This document shows, one piece after another, positions 26,177 through 34,626 of a stretch of 64,000 nucleotides of DNA (positions are counted from its first letter, which is position 1; each line of letters begins with the position of its first letter). The stretch lies in the NCBI GenBank assembly GCA_019423565.1, contig JAHZBE010000005.1:54666-118665 (forward strand), written 5' to 3'. The notes below the pieces were generated by a model that searched no databases, was not told the DNA's origin, and saw only the letters and a program-made list of their open reading frames with translations. Source of the DNA: a bacterium (GTDB lineage: Bacteria > Bacillota_I > Bacilli_A > RF39 > UBA660). The translations under genes were made by a program, and so were the position numbers.

Positions 26177-27931
26177 CTAATCCTCCTTTACAATTTCAAT
26201 ACCTAATTCCTCTAATTGTTCATCATCAAGTACGCTTGGTGAACCCATCATATTATCTGCACCTGATGCACTTGCTGGGAATGCTTGAACTTCTCTTAAG
26301 TTTGGTTCATCATTTATAAGCATTAATATTCTATCTATTCCAGGAGCCATACCTCCATGAGGTGGTACACCATATTTAAATGCTGTAAATAAACTATTAA
26401 ATCTCTTTTCAACATCTTCTTTTGTATATCCTACTACTTCAAATCCTTTTACTAATGAATCTAAATCAGTATTTCTAATTGCTCCTGATGCCATTTCATT
26501 ACCATTACATACAAAGTCATATTGGTAAGCAAGTATATCATCAATATTTTCTTTCTCATATTCTTTTATACCATTATGTGGAAGTGAGAATGGATTATGA
26601 CAGAATTCATATTTTTTAGTTTTGTCATCATATTCAAACATAGGAAAATCATTAACAATGCATAATTCTAATTTATTAGGATCAATTAATTCTAATTTTC
26701 TTCCTAGTTCATCACGAATAAGTCCAGCAAATTTTCTTGCTACATTAAGTCTCTTATTTGCAATAAAGAACATTACGCTGTTTTCTTTCATATTAAATTC
26801 TTTTATTAAGTTTTCTCTTTCTTCTTCACTTAAGAATTTATCAATAGGTCCTTTTAGGCTTCCATCACTCATAAGTGTGATATATCCAATACCAGGCATT
26901 CCTATACTACTAGCATAATCAACTATTTCATTAAACCAACTATTTGGTTTTGTTCCTATATCATCTACTACTATTACCTTAATAATACTTCCTTTAAATG
27001 GTCCAAAACTAGTATGTTCTAATACTTTACTAGCATCTTTTATTATAAGTGGATTTCTAAGATCTGGTTTGTCTGATCCATATGAATCCATTGCTTCTTT
27101 ATAAGCTATTCTTCTAAATGGACGAGGTGATACTTCTTTATTAGAAAATTTAGAAAATACATCATAGAATATTTCTTCACCAACTTCTAAAACGTCATCT
27201 TCTGTTACATAACTCATTTCCATATCTAATTGATAAAATTCTAGTGTTCTATCTTTTCTACTATCTTCATCTCTAAAACAAGGTGCTACTTGGAAATATT
27301 TATCTACTCCACCAACCATTAATAATTCTTTATATATTTGTGGTGCTTGTGGTAACGCATAAAATTTACCTTTAAACTTTCTAGATGGTACTACAAAGTC
27401 TCTTGCTCCTTCTGGTGATGATACAGTAAGTATTGGTGTTTGTACTTCTGTAAAACCTAAATCATACATTTTATTTCTTAAATAATGAAGTACATCACTT
27501 CTAAGTTTAATATTATTTGATATTTTTTTACTTCTCATATCAAGATAACGATATTTAAGTCTAACTTCTTCATTTACTTCTTGCATTCCATCTATTTCAA
27601 ATGGTAATGTATGTGCCTTTGGTGATAATACTTCTAAGCTTTCACATTTTATTTCTATTTCACCTGTTAATAGTTTTGTATTAACTGTTTCTTCATCTCT
27701 TCTTATTACTTCACCAGTTACTTTTATAACAGTTTCTTTGCTTACTCCTTCTAAAATACTTTCATCATGTACTACAACTTGTGTAATTCCAGCATGATCT
27801 CTTAAATCTAAGAACATTACTCCACCATGGTCTCTTATTGTTTGTACAAAACCAGATAAAACTACATTTTTACCTAAGTCACTAATTGTAAGTTCACCAC
27901 AAGTGTTAGTTCTATACTTATTTACTTTCAT
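26177..27931 (-). CDS. aspS: Aspartyl-tRNA synthetase (probably nondiscriminating)
   Basis: The ~584-aa bacterial-type AspRS has the OB-fold anticodon domain (GFVQTIRDHGGVMFLDLRDH), the class II motif 2 (CFRDEDSRKDRTLEFYQLD), a GAD insertion and motif 3 (GMAPGIDRILML). Because it is co-transcribed with gatCAB it probably charges both tRNA-Asp and tRNA-Asn, the latter then amidated to Asn-tRNA-Asn. The start at 27931 gives a 9-nt spacing from AGGAGG; an ATG two codons earlier is too close. A T-box leader lies directly upstream. Confidence 0.95.
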   Translation of the reverse strand: MKVNKYRTNTCGELTISDLGKNVVLSGFVQTIRDHGGVMFLDLRDHAGITQVVVHDESILEGVSKETVIKVTGEVIRRDEETVNTKLLTGEIEIKCESLEVLSPKAHTLPFEIDGMQEVNEEVRLKYRYLDMRSKKISNNIKLRSDVLHYLRNKMYDLGFTEVQTPILTVSSPEGARDFVVPSRKFKGKFYALPQAPQIYKELLMVGGVDKYFQVAPCFRDEDSRKDRTLEFYQLDMEMSYVTEDDVLEVGEEIFYDVFSKFSNKEVSPRPFRRIAYKEAMDSYGSDKPDLRNPLIIKDASKVLEHTSFGPFKGSIIKVIVVDDIGTKPNSWFNEIVDYASSIGMPGIGYITLMSDGSLKGPIDKFLSEEERENLIKEFNMKENSVMFFIANKRLNVARKFAGLIRDELGRKLELIDPNKLELCIVNDFPMFEYDDKTKKYEFCHNPFSLPHNGIKEYEKENIDDILAYQYDFVCNGNEMASGAIRNTDLDSLVKGFEVVGYTKEDVEKRFNSLFTAFKYGVPPHGGMAPGIDRILMLINDEPNLREVQAFPASASGADNMMGSPSVLDDEQLEELGIEIVKED

Positions 27932-27952
27932 TTTCATTCTCCTCCTATAAAA

Positions 27953-28215
27953 TAAAAAAACAGTTATCATCCCTAAAAATTAAAGGGACGAATAACTGTT
28001 ATATCCGTGGTACCACCCAGTTTATCATATTTCTATGATCACTCATTAAAGAATAACGCATCTTTTTTCTCGCGCTTTTTCCTACTATTATTTCAGAAAA
28101 AGAACTCCGAAGTGTTCTTTCATATTAATATCAGTATCCATTCTCACCATCTAGGACTCTCTTTTAAAGTATCTTAATATTACTTTTCTTCATCAAAGTT
28201 TTTTTGTTTGCAAAT
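27953..28215 (-). promoter_or_regulatory. T-box riboswitch of aspS-gatCAB, specifier reads Asn
   Basis: The minus-strand leader has the T-box core GGGTGGTACCACGG (28005-28018), an AGAGAG element, a GATGGTGAGAATGG distal loop and a terminator pairing AACAGTTAT with ATAACTGTT, followed by TTTTTTT. Stem I base pairs GAAG with CTTC; the codon before CTTC, followed by A, is AAC (28116-28114), an Asn codon. No GAC lies in the specifier loop. An overlapping GAA (Glu) one base earlier could be a second specifier. Uncharged tRNA-Asn should thus raise AspRS and GatCAB. Confidence 0.85.
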
Positions 28216-28274
28216 ATATATTATCATAAGTAAAAATCATTGTCAATCATATATAGTATATGTATTTACAGAAA

Positions 28275-28652
28275 TTATATTGATTTTTCCATGACATTTT
28301 TATAAACATCTATAAACTTAATATAATCATCTATATCAATTGAACCAATCTTGAATAAAATATTTTCTCTAGGTATATTATACAATACATCACACTTTAC
28401 TATACTATCACATAATAACCCATTTAATTTACTTTTCTTTAATAATTCATTATATTGATATTTAGATAGATTTTTTTGTTTATAAACTCTAGATGATATT
28501 ATTAATCCAAAATATTCTATAGAAACTAATTCGTTCATTTCTTTATCTATTATTACAAATAAATGACCATTTCCACTAGAACCATCTTTATACTTATACT
28601 TTGAAACAAAAACAATATCACCAATTTCATAGTTGTTCTTTTTTATTTTCAT
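28275..28652 (-). CDS. PemK/MazF-like protein (possible toxin)
   Basis: The 125-aa protein begins KKNNYEIGDIVFVSKYKYKD and continues GSSGNGHLFVIID, which resembles the first strands of MazF/PemK-type SH3-like barrels (GDIV...G..RP.LVI). The usual Arg of the catalytic loop is not evident. Its start lies one base after the stop of a 57-aa gene, the size and order of an antitoxin. MazF-family toxins cleave RNA, but this assignment rests on the N-terminal third only. It could instead be an unrelated barrel protein. Confidence 0.5.
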   Translation of the reverse strand: MKIKKNNYEIGDIVFVSKYKYKDGSSGNGHLFVIIDKEMNELVSIEYFGLIISSRVYKQKNLSKYQYNELLKKSKLNGLLCDSIVKCDVLYNIPRENILFKIGSIDIDDYIKFIDVYKNVMEKSI

Positions 28653-28653
28653 A

Positions 28654-28827
28654 TTATTTACAAAAATAATCAGCCTTTCCTTTATGCTTTTCTAATTCTA
28701 CAGGATTATTTTTAAAAGCATCTGTACACGGTCTTATAATCTTTTTATCTTTTGCTTTTTTAACTATATTTTTTACATCATCTAAAATAGAATCAGATAT
28801 AATTAAGTTATTTTCTTTATTTTTCAT
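28654..28827 (-). CDS. Small protein upstream of the PemK-like gene (possible antitoxin)
   Basis: The 57-aa product (MKNKENNLIISDSILDDVKN onward) is a charged helical protein with a C-terminal Cys. I place the start at 28827, where GGAGG sits 5 nt upstream; a longer TTG reading would translate the ribosome site itself. It is translationally coupled to the PemK-like gene (TAA, one base, ATG). The size and coupling fit an antitoxin, but no DNA-binding motif is evident. Confidence 0.5.
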   Translation of the reverse strand: MKNKENNLIISDSILDDVKNIVKKAKDKKIIRPCTDAFKNNPVELEKHKGKADYFCK

Positions 28828-28951
28828 AAAACCTCCTTGTTTACTCAATTATACTATAAATTAACAATAATTTCTACTATTATATATATTCTCCGTTTGA
28901 ATTAGAAAATCCCCTAATTTTTTGTAAAAAAAGTAAAATAAACAAATTATT

Positions 28952-29263
28952 TTATCTTTTAAGTGCTAATTCTTTTGTATCCTCTTGTTCATACCAAGAA
29001 TAATTATTTAAATTAATTTCATCGCTATTTAAATCTAATCTTGATACTATATCATTAATTTTATTTTTAGCAATAATCTTTTTTTCTTCATCATCTATTA
29101 ATGAATACTCATTATCTATTTTTTTAAATGTTTCCATTAAAAACTTTATATATTCTTCTTTATTTACTGATTTACTTTTCATTTTAAATAAACTTATAAA
29201 ATCATAATCACTAAATAATAATCCTAATATACTCATTTTTTCTTTATTTTCAGTTACTACCAT
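28952..29263 (-). CDS. Hypothetical helical protein (103 aa)
   Basis: I do not recognise this family. The 103-aa protein is predicted helical from its composition (KEEYIKFLMETFKKIDNEYS, KKIIAKNKINDIVSRLDL) and soluble, ending in a charged ELALKR. A strong GGAGGG site lies 4-5 nt before the ATG at 29263, which supports it being a real gene. It stands alone between tRNA-Asn and the possible toxin-antitoxin pair. Confidence 0.55.
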   Translation of the reverse strand: MVVTENKEKMSILGLLFSDYDFISLFKMKSKSVNKEEYIKFLMETFKKIDNEYSLIDDEEKKIIAKNKINDIVSRLDLNSDEINLNNYSWYEQEDTKELALKR

Positions 29264-29312
29264 AAACCCTCCACTATATTACTTCCAGTAACATTATATA
29301 ATAATATAAAAG

Positions 29313-29340
29313 AAAAAACAATCTATAAAGATTGTTTTAA
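29313..29340 (-). terminator. Terminator after tRNA-Asn
   Basis: AAAACAATC pairs with GATTGTTTT just beyond the CCA of the tRNA; TTTTTTC follows on the minus strand. Confidence 0.75.
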
Positions 29341-29348
29341 TTATCAAA

Positions 29349-29424
29349 TGGCGCTCGATGTAGGACTCGAACCTACGACCCAACGGTTAACAGCCGTTTG
29401 CTCTACCAACTGAGCTAATCGAGC
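29349..29424 (-). tRNA. tRNA-Asn (GTT)
   Basis: The 76-nt cloverleaf has acceptor GCTCGAT, D arm AGCTCAGTTGG, anticodon loop CTGTTAA (anticodon GTT), T arm TAGGTTCGAGTCCTA and an encoded CCA. It is the likely substrate of the AspRS/GatCAB route encoded about 1.2 kb away, and the tRNA expected to read the T-box upstream of aspS. Confidence 0.95.
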
Positions 29425-29492
29425 ACTTATCAGTTGACAATAACAATGATATCATTACTATTTGTTTTTGTCAACATGATTTTATTATTTTT

Positions 29493-31478
29493 TTATTTTT
29501 TTTGCATAATGTACTCTATTATATAGTCTGCAGTACCTTCTACACCTAATGAATCAACATTAATCATTAAATCATAATTAGATGGATTATATAATGAAGA
29601 ACCTGTATAATAACTATAATGTTTATCTCTCATTTTATTTATTTTTTCTATTTCCTTTTTAGCTTTATTTTTAGGAATATTATAGTACTTTATTGCTCTT
29701 TTAATTTTATCTTCTTCACTACTATATAAGAATATTTTAACTGTATCTTTATTATCTTTTAATACATATGACGCACATCTACCAACAATTACACATGACT
29801 CTTTTGATATATTTTTTATTACTTTTTCTTCTGCAATAAATAATTTGTCATCATTGTTATATTCAAAACTTCCAAGTACTCTATGCTTTTGTTCATTTTC
29901 TTTAATAAATTCTTCTGATAAACCTGTTTCTTTATTTACTTCACTAATAAATGCTTTATCATAAAATTTAATACCTAATTTTTTAGAAATTATTTCACCA
30001 ACATATCTTCCGCCACTACCATATTCTCTTGATATTGCGACTACTACCCTTTTGTTTAGAACTGGTTTTAAATTTTCATTATTATATATTATTTCATTTT
30101 TTGTTGTCTTATTTTCTAGTTTTGTAATTTTCTTATATTCTGAAGTAAATACAAATATTACAAATATAAAACATATTGTATCTGCGATTGGACCTGCATA
30201 TAATGCACCGTAAAGTCCATAAAATTGACATAATATAATCGCAAGTGGAATAAATAATATTATTTGTCTTGCAAAAGAAACCATTGTTGCTTTCTTTACA
30301 TTACCTAATGATTGAATAGTTATTGATGAACACATTTCAAATGAATTAAGTGCACATACTAATAAGAATATTCTACAAAAATCAATTGCAAACTCCATAA
30401 ACAATTTATAATCATCTGATGATTTATTTATAAATATCGATACTATCTTTTCTGGAAAAATATAGATACATAAATTGAATATTATGCCTATAATAAATCC
30501 AGTAATCATTACTTTTCTTAATGTTTCTTTTACTCTTTTATAGTTACCAGCACCATAGTTAAATCCTATTATTGGTTGCGCACCTATTGCAAGTCCTAAT
30601 ATAAGCGATACATATAAACTATTTATTTTAGATATTACACCATATACAGAAAGTGGAATATCTTTTCCAAATTTACTAGTTAATGCATATTTATTCATTA
30701 TATTATTCATAACTACAAAAAGCGCAAATACTGTCATTTGAGTTATAAATGAAGATAACCCAAGTGATAATGTTTTTAATGTACATTTTCCTATTTTAAA
30801 ATCTTCTTTAGATATTTTTACACTTTTTATTTTTGGAATATAGAAGAGTGCTATTACAAATGATACTATTTGTCCTATTACGGTTGCTATAGCACCTCCC
30901 GCAACTCCCATATTAAATGTAAATATAAATATTGGATCTAATATAATATTTAAAATTGCTCCTACAAGTAAACAAACCATTGAATATTTTGGTGAACCAT
31001 CTGCTCTAATTATTTGAGATAATCCTGAATAAATAATCATAAAAAATGAACCAAATACAATTATTCTTCCATATGTAATTGCAGATGAATAAACATTTTT
31101 TGTGCATCCAAAAACATATACTAGATTTGGAAGTAATAACTCAAATAGAATTACTACTAATATTGATATTATAAAAAGTAATGTTATAGATGAACCAATA
31201 CTTTTTTTAGCCTCATCTTTTTTACCTTCTCCTAGTCTTAAACTAAGATTTGCAGCAGCACCATTACCTACTAAACCCGCTAATGCATTACATATTATTA
31301 CAATAGGAAATATAACATTTGTTGCGGCATTTCCTATTATTCCAACACCTTTACCAATAAATATTTGATCAACTATATTATAAATTGAATTTATAATCAT
31401 ACTTATAATACAAGGTACTGAAAATGCTAAAAGTAATTTTCCTATCTTTTCCTTTCCTAAATCTAATTCTTTTTTCAT
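29493..31478 (-). CDS. MATE efflux transporter fused to a cytidylate-kinase-like domain
   Basis: Residues 1 to about 445 form a MATE transporter with twelve hydrophobic segments (for example LLLAFSVPCIISMIINSIYN, VDQIFIGKGVG, AIGAQPIIGFNYGAGNYKRV). After a Lys/Asn-rich linker, residues of about 465-661 form a P-loop kinase of the cytidylate-kinase-like family: VVVAISREYGSGGRYVGEII, then CVIVGRCASYVL, FLYSSEEDKIKRA and YYTGSSLYNPSNYDLMIN. MATE proteins export cationic drugs by H+ or Na+ antiport; what the kinase phosphorylates is unknown. An attenuator-like leader lies upstream, suggesting ligand-controlled expression. Confidence 0.9.
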   Translation of the reverse strand: MKKELDLGKEKIGKLLLAFSVPCIISMIINSIYNIVDQIFIGKGVGIIGNAATNVIFPIVIICNALAGLVGNGAAANLSLRLGEGKKDEAKKSIGSSITLLFIISILVVILFELLLPNLVYVFGCTKNVYSSAITYGRIIVFGSFFMIIYSGLSQIIRADGSPKYSMVCLLVGAILNIILDPIFIFTFNMGVAGGAIATVIGQIVSFVIALFYIPKIKSVKISKEDFKIGKCTLKTLSLGLSSFITQMTVFALFVVMNNIMNKYALTSKFGKDIPLSVYGVISKINSLYVSLILGLAIGAQPIIGFNYGAGNYKRVKETLRKVMITGFIIGIIFNLCIYIFPEKIVSIFINKSSDDYKLFMEFAIDFCRIFLLVCALNSFEMCSSITIQSLGNVKKATMVSFARQIILFIPLAIILCQFYGLYGALYAGPIADTICFIFVIFVFTSEYKKITKLENKTTKNEIIYNNENLKPVLNKRVVVAISREYGSGGRYVGEIISKKLGIKFYDKAFISEVNKETGLSEEFIKENEQKHRVLGSFEYNNDDKLFIAEEKVIKNISKESCVIVGRCASYVLKDNKDTVKIFLYSSEEDKIKRAIKYYNIPKNKAKKEIEKINKMRDKHYSYYTGSSLYNPSNYDLMINVDSLGVEGTADYIIEYIMQKK

Positions 31479-31495
31479 AAAAACTCCTTCCTTTT

Positions 31496-31562
31496 TTGAG
31501 CAAAAAATAACGTAAATCCAAAAGCCTGGACTTACGTTTTAACTGCTCAGCCGTGAGTAATT
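31496..31562 (-). promoter_or_regulatory. Attenuator leader of the MATE gene (guanidine-IV/mepA-like candidate)
   Basis: Between the XRE gene and the MATE gene the minus strand has a small hairpin CTCA-CGGC-TGAG, then a strong stem AACGTAAGTCC/GGATTTACGTT (31509-31538) followed by TTATTTTTT. TGAGCA and TGCTCA could pair around it and compete. An attenuator in front of a MATE gene fits the published guanidine-IV (mepA) riboswitch class, but I cannot align the consensus. The simpler reading is a plain terminator for the XRE gene. Confidence 0.5.
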
Positions 31563-31623
31563 ATAACACAAAAAATTTTTTTGTGTAAGTTTTTTTGTTA
31601 ATTTAATAAAATAAATTTATATA

Positions 31624-32271
31624 TTAATTTTTATTTTTATTAATATATATTGTTTTTGTAGGTTTTTGACTATAATAATATACATCACATTTTCCATTAT
31701 TTTTTTCATATGCATTTTTTATATTTTTTATTAACTCATCTGCATTACTATCTTCATAATAATTTATTTTTACTCTTTCACCATAAATATTAATATAGTA
31801 TTCATAAAAAAAGTCATCTTTTATGTCTTTACCATATAATTTTGTAATTTCTTTGTTACGTTTATCATATATAACTCTATACATTTCTTCATCTGAGTCT
31901 TTACTACAATTTAAAACAGCATATTCTTTATTAGAAGAATCAATAGTATTCATTACAAAAATAAATATATTATACACAATAATAATAATTAATATAATAA
32001 GAAAAAATTTTAACAATTTTATTAATATTCCAGATAATCTTTCTACATTATTAAGTTTTGCTTCAACATTATTTTTATCATTTCCTACTAAATAATCTAA
32101 ACTTACATCATAGAGCTTTGCAATTTCTTTTGCTTGTTCTAACGATGGTGATGTCTCACCTAATTCCCAATTTGATATTGTTTGTCTTGTAACATTAAGT
32201 TTATTTGCTAAATCTTCCTGACTTAATTTTTGATTTTTTCTCAAACTTAACATTCTTTCATTTAATTTCAT
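31624..32271 (-). CDS. XRE-family regulator with membrane helix
   Basis: The 215-aa protein has an N-terminal HTH_3 domain (RMLSLRKNQKLSQEDLANKL, TRQTISNWELGETSPSLEQA). A hydrophobic segment follows near residues 85-110 (LLKFFLIILIIIIVYNIFIF), then a ~100-aa extracytoplasmic tail rich in Tyr and Lys. Membrane-tethered XRE proteins usually repress small stress or envelope regulons; its ligand is unknown. It lies upstream of the MATE-kinase gene on the same strand. Confidence 0.85.
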   Translation of the reverse strand: MKLNERMLSLRKNQKLSQEDLANKLNVTRQTISNWELGETSPSLEQAKEIAKLYDVSLDYLVGNDKNNVEAKLNNVERLSGILIKLLKFFLIILIIIIVYNIFIFVMNTIDSSNKEYAVLNCSKDSDEEMYRVIYDKRNKEITKLYGKDIKDDFFYEYYINIYGERVKINYYEDSNADELIKNIKNAYEKNNGKCDVYYYSQKPTKTIYINKNKN

Positions 32272-32392
32272 AAAAACACCTCACAATAAAATTATAAATT
32301 AATTAATTTTATTTGTATATAAAATTTATTTTGAATTTACGCAAATTTTGTTAACAAAAGAGAAATAATTATTGATTGTTATTTTAATTATA

Positions 32393-32424
32393 AAATGCAT
32401 AACCAAATTTTAAGCTATGCATAA
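32393..32424 (-). terminator. Possible terminator after the glycosyltransferase gene
   Basis: ATGCATA and TATGCAT pair around a 14-nt loop, with a T-rich tail on either strand. It lies 40 bp past the glycosyltransferase stop. Confidence 0.5.
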
Positions 32425-32463
32425 TTTTTTTATATTAAATTTTATGTAAATATTTATTATAAA

Positions 32464-33513
32464 TTAATCTAAAGGATTTTTATTTTTATATTTATTTTTT
32501 AATGATAAAAACTTAAAGTATAGAGATATTAAATTTATTCTAGACATAATCTTTATTTTTCTTTCTAGTTTTTTATCATCTTTTATCAATATTGTAACAT
32601 TATTTTTTATGAACCTACTTATTTTTTTATTTTCTTGATAATTTGGAAATACTCTAACTAGTTCTTCTAAATAAGCTTTTGATAAAGAAACATTTTCTTT
32701 TATTTCATCATTATTTTTTATAGCTTTCGTAAATAGTGTTAAATAAGAATTTTGAAAAAGCATAGCCTCTACATATTTTTTTATATCAATATTAAATTCT
32801 TTATATACTTTTTCTACTTTTTCTGCTGCATCTAAAAAATAAGTGTGTTTTTTACCAAATGTATTAACAAGTGAATCTTCTCTTTGATAATAAACATACA
32901 TTGGTTTATTCATCATAACATAATTTTTAACTCTTGATTTTAAAGTTTGTTCAAATACCAAATCTTCATAAATTCTAAGATTTTCATCAAATAATAAATT
33001 GTCTATTAATTCTTTTTTTATAAGTTTACCTTTTATATACATATACATACTAATTATTTTAGGATTTTCTTTTATACTTCCAAGTACTAAGTGTTTTTTT
33101 GGCAATTTTGACTCTGTAAACATACATACCTTATTATTTCTTTTAGTATATTTTACAATTTCGTAACTATCCACATAATCTGAATTATATTTAACCGATA
33201 TATCAATCATTCTTCTAACGGCATCTTTTGTTAATTCATCATCTGAATCTACAAACATTATATATTCACCAGTTGATGCTTTTAAACCAATATTTCTTGA
33301 AAAACTAACTCCTTTATTTTCACTAGAATAAAAGGGTCTAATTCTACTATCTTTTTCTGCATATTCTTTAATTATTTGCTTAGTATTATCTTTTGATGCA
33401 TCATCAATAACTATAATTTCTAAATTTTTATATATTTGATTTATAACGCTATCTAAACATCTTTTAATAAACTTTTCAGAATTATATGCTGGAATAATTA
33501 TGCTTACTACCAT
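32464..33513 (-). CDS. Family 2 glycosyltransferase
   Basis: The 349-aa protein has a GT-A fold start (VSIIIPAYNSEKFIKRCLDS), the DDASKDNT loop, ENKGVSFSRNIGLKASTGEY and the metal-binding DxD as FVDSDDE (about residue 92). A C-terminal helical region follows with the basic tail LKNKYKNKNP. GT2 enzymes add sugars to wall polymers, capsule or lipids. It has no membrane helix, and its acceptor cannot be inferred from the neighbours. Confidence 0.9.
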   Translation of the reverse strand: MVVSIIIPAYNSEKFIKRCLDSVINQIYKNLEIIVIDDASKDNTKQIIKEYAEKDSRIRPFYSSENKGVSFSRNIGLKASTGEYIMFVDSDDELTKDAVRRMIDISVKYNSDYVDSYEIVKYTKRNNKVCMFTESKLPKKHLVLGSIKENPKIISMYMYIKGKLIKKELIDNLLFDENLRIYEDLVFEQTLKSRVKNYVMMNKPMYVYYQREDSLVNTFGKKHTYFLDAAEKVEKVYKEFNIDIKKYVEAMLFQNSYLTLFTKAIKNNDEIKENVSLSKAYLEELVRVFPNYQENKKISRFIKNNVTILIKDDKKLERKIKIMSRINLISLYFKFLSLKNKYKNKNPLD

Positions 33514-33566
33514 TATATCACCCGATTTCTAAAGAAATTTTATCATAATTACCTTTTTTTGGCAAA

Positions 33567-33594
33567 TTAAAAGTAGTAATGTATACTACTCTTC
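33567..33594 (-). terminator. Weak terminator after trpS
   Basis: AGTAGT and ACTACT form a short stem just after the trpS stop, followed by TTTTAATTT on the minus strand. Confidence 0.45.
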
Positions 33595-34626
33595 AAAAAA
33601 ATTTATCATAATTGCTTTTTTAACTTCTTTTAATGTTTTATTTGCTTTTTCGTTTGCTTTAGTTGTTCCTTCTTTTAAGATATTATATACTTCATCTAAA
33701 TGTTCTTCATAATATTTTCTTTTTTCTCTTATTAGAGAAAGAATTTCTTCTAAAATATTATATAAAACTTTTTTTATTTTTACGTCTCCAAGTCCACCTT
33801 TTTCATATGCTTTTTTCATTTCATCTAAAGTTTTATATTCAGAATATTTACTAATTTGTTCATCACTTGAAAATACATCAAGATAAGTAAATACCATGTT
33901 TCCTTCTACTTTACCAGGATCTTCTACCTTTATATGATTTGGATCTGTGTACATACTCATTACTTTTTTATAAATAACATCACTTGGGTCACTTAAATAA
34001 ATTCCATTATTTAATGATTTACTCATTTTTGCATTTCCATCTAATCCTGGAAGTCTTTGAGCTATTTTATTTTCATTAAGAATTGCCTTACAAGGCACTA
34101 ATGTTTCACCATAAATTCTATTAAAGCTTGATACTATTTCATTAGTTTGTTCAAGCATTGGAAGTTGATCATTACCTACTGGAATAATATTTGCTTTAAA
34201 TGCAGTTATATCTGCTGCTTGACTTATAGGATAACAAAAGAATCCTACTGGTATACTTTTTTCAAAACTTTTTTCTTTTATTTCATTTTTAACTGTTGGA
34301 TTTCTTTGAAGTCTTGATACAGTTACTAAGTTCATATAATAAAATGATAATTCTGTTAAAGCTGGTACTTGTGATTGAATAAATATATTTACCTTTTTTG
34401 GATCTATTCCAACTGATAAATAATCAAGTGCAACATTTATTATATTATCTCTTACTTTTTTTGGATTATCAAAATTATCAGTTAATGCTTGTGAATCTGC
34501 AATCATTAAATACATTTCATCATAATTACCTTCATTTTGAAGTGCTACTCTATTTTTTAGTGATCCAATATAATGACCTAAATGAAGTTTTCCTGTTGGT
34601 CTATCACCTGTTAATATTATATTCAT
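33586..34626 (-). CDS. trpS: Tryptophanyl-tRNA synthetase
   Basis: The 346-aa class I synthetase has the HIGH-type signature PTGKLHLGHYIGSL (residues 10-23) and the KMSKS loop NAKMSKSLNN (about residue 201). The specificity helix region, PISQAADITAF, matches TrpRS. It activates Trp and charges tRNA-Trp. It overlaps trmD by one base and is the last gene of the rimM-trmD-trpS group. Confidence 0.96.
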   Translation of the reverse strand: MNIILTGDRPTGKLHLGHYIGSLKNRVALQNEGNYDEMYLMIADSQALTDNFDNPKKVRDNIINVALDYLSVGIDPKKVNIFIQSQVPALTELSFYYMNLVTVSRLQRNPTVKNEIKEKSFEKSIPVGFFCYPISQAADITAFKANIIPVGNDQLPMLEQTNEIVSSFNRIYGETLVPCKAILNENKIAQRLPGLDGNAKMSKSLNNGIYLSDPSDVIYKKVMSMYTDPNHIKVEDPGKVEGNMVFTYLDVFSSDEQISKYSEYKTLDEMKKAYEKGGLGDVKIKKVLYNILEEILSLIREKRKYYEEHLDEVYNILKEGTTKANEKANKTLKEVKKAIMINFFEE

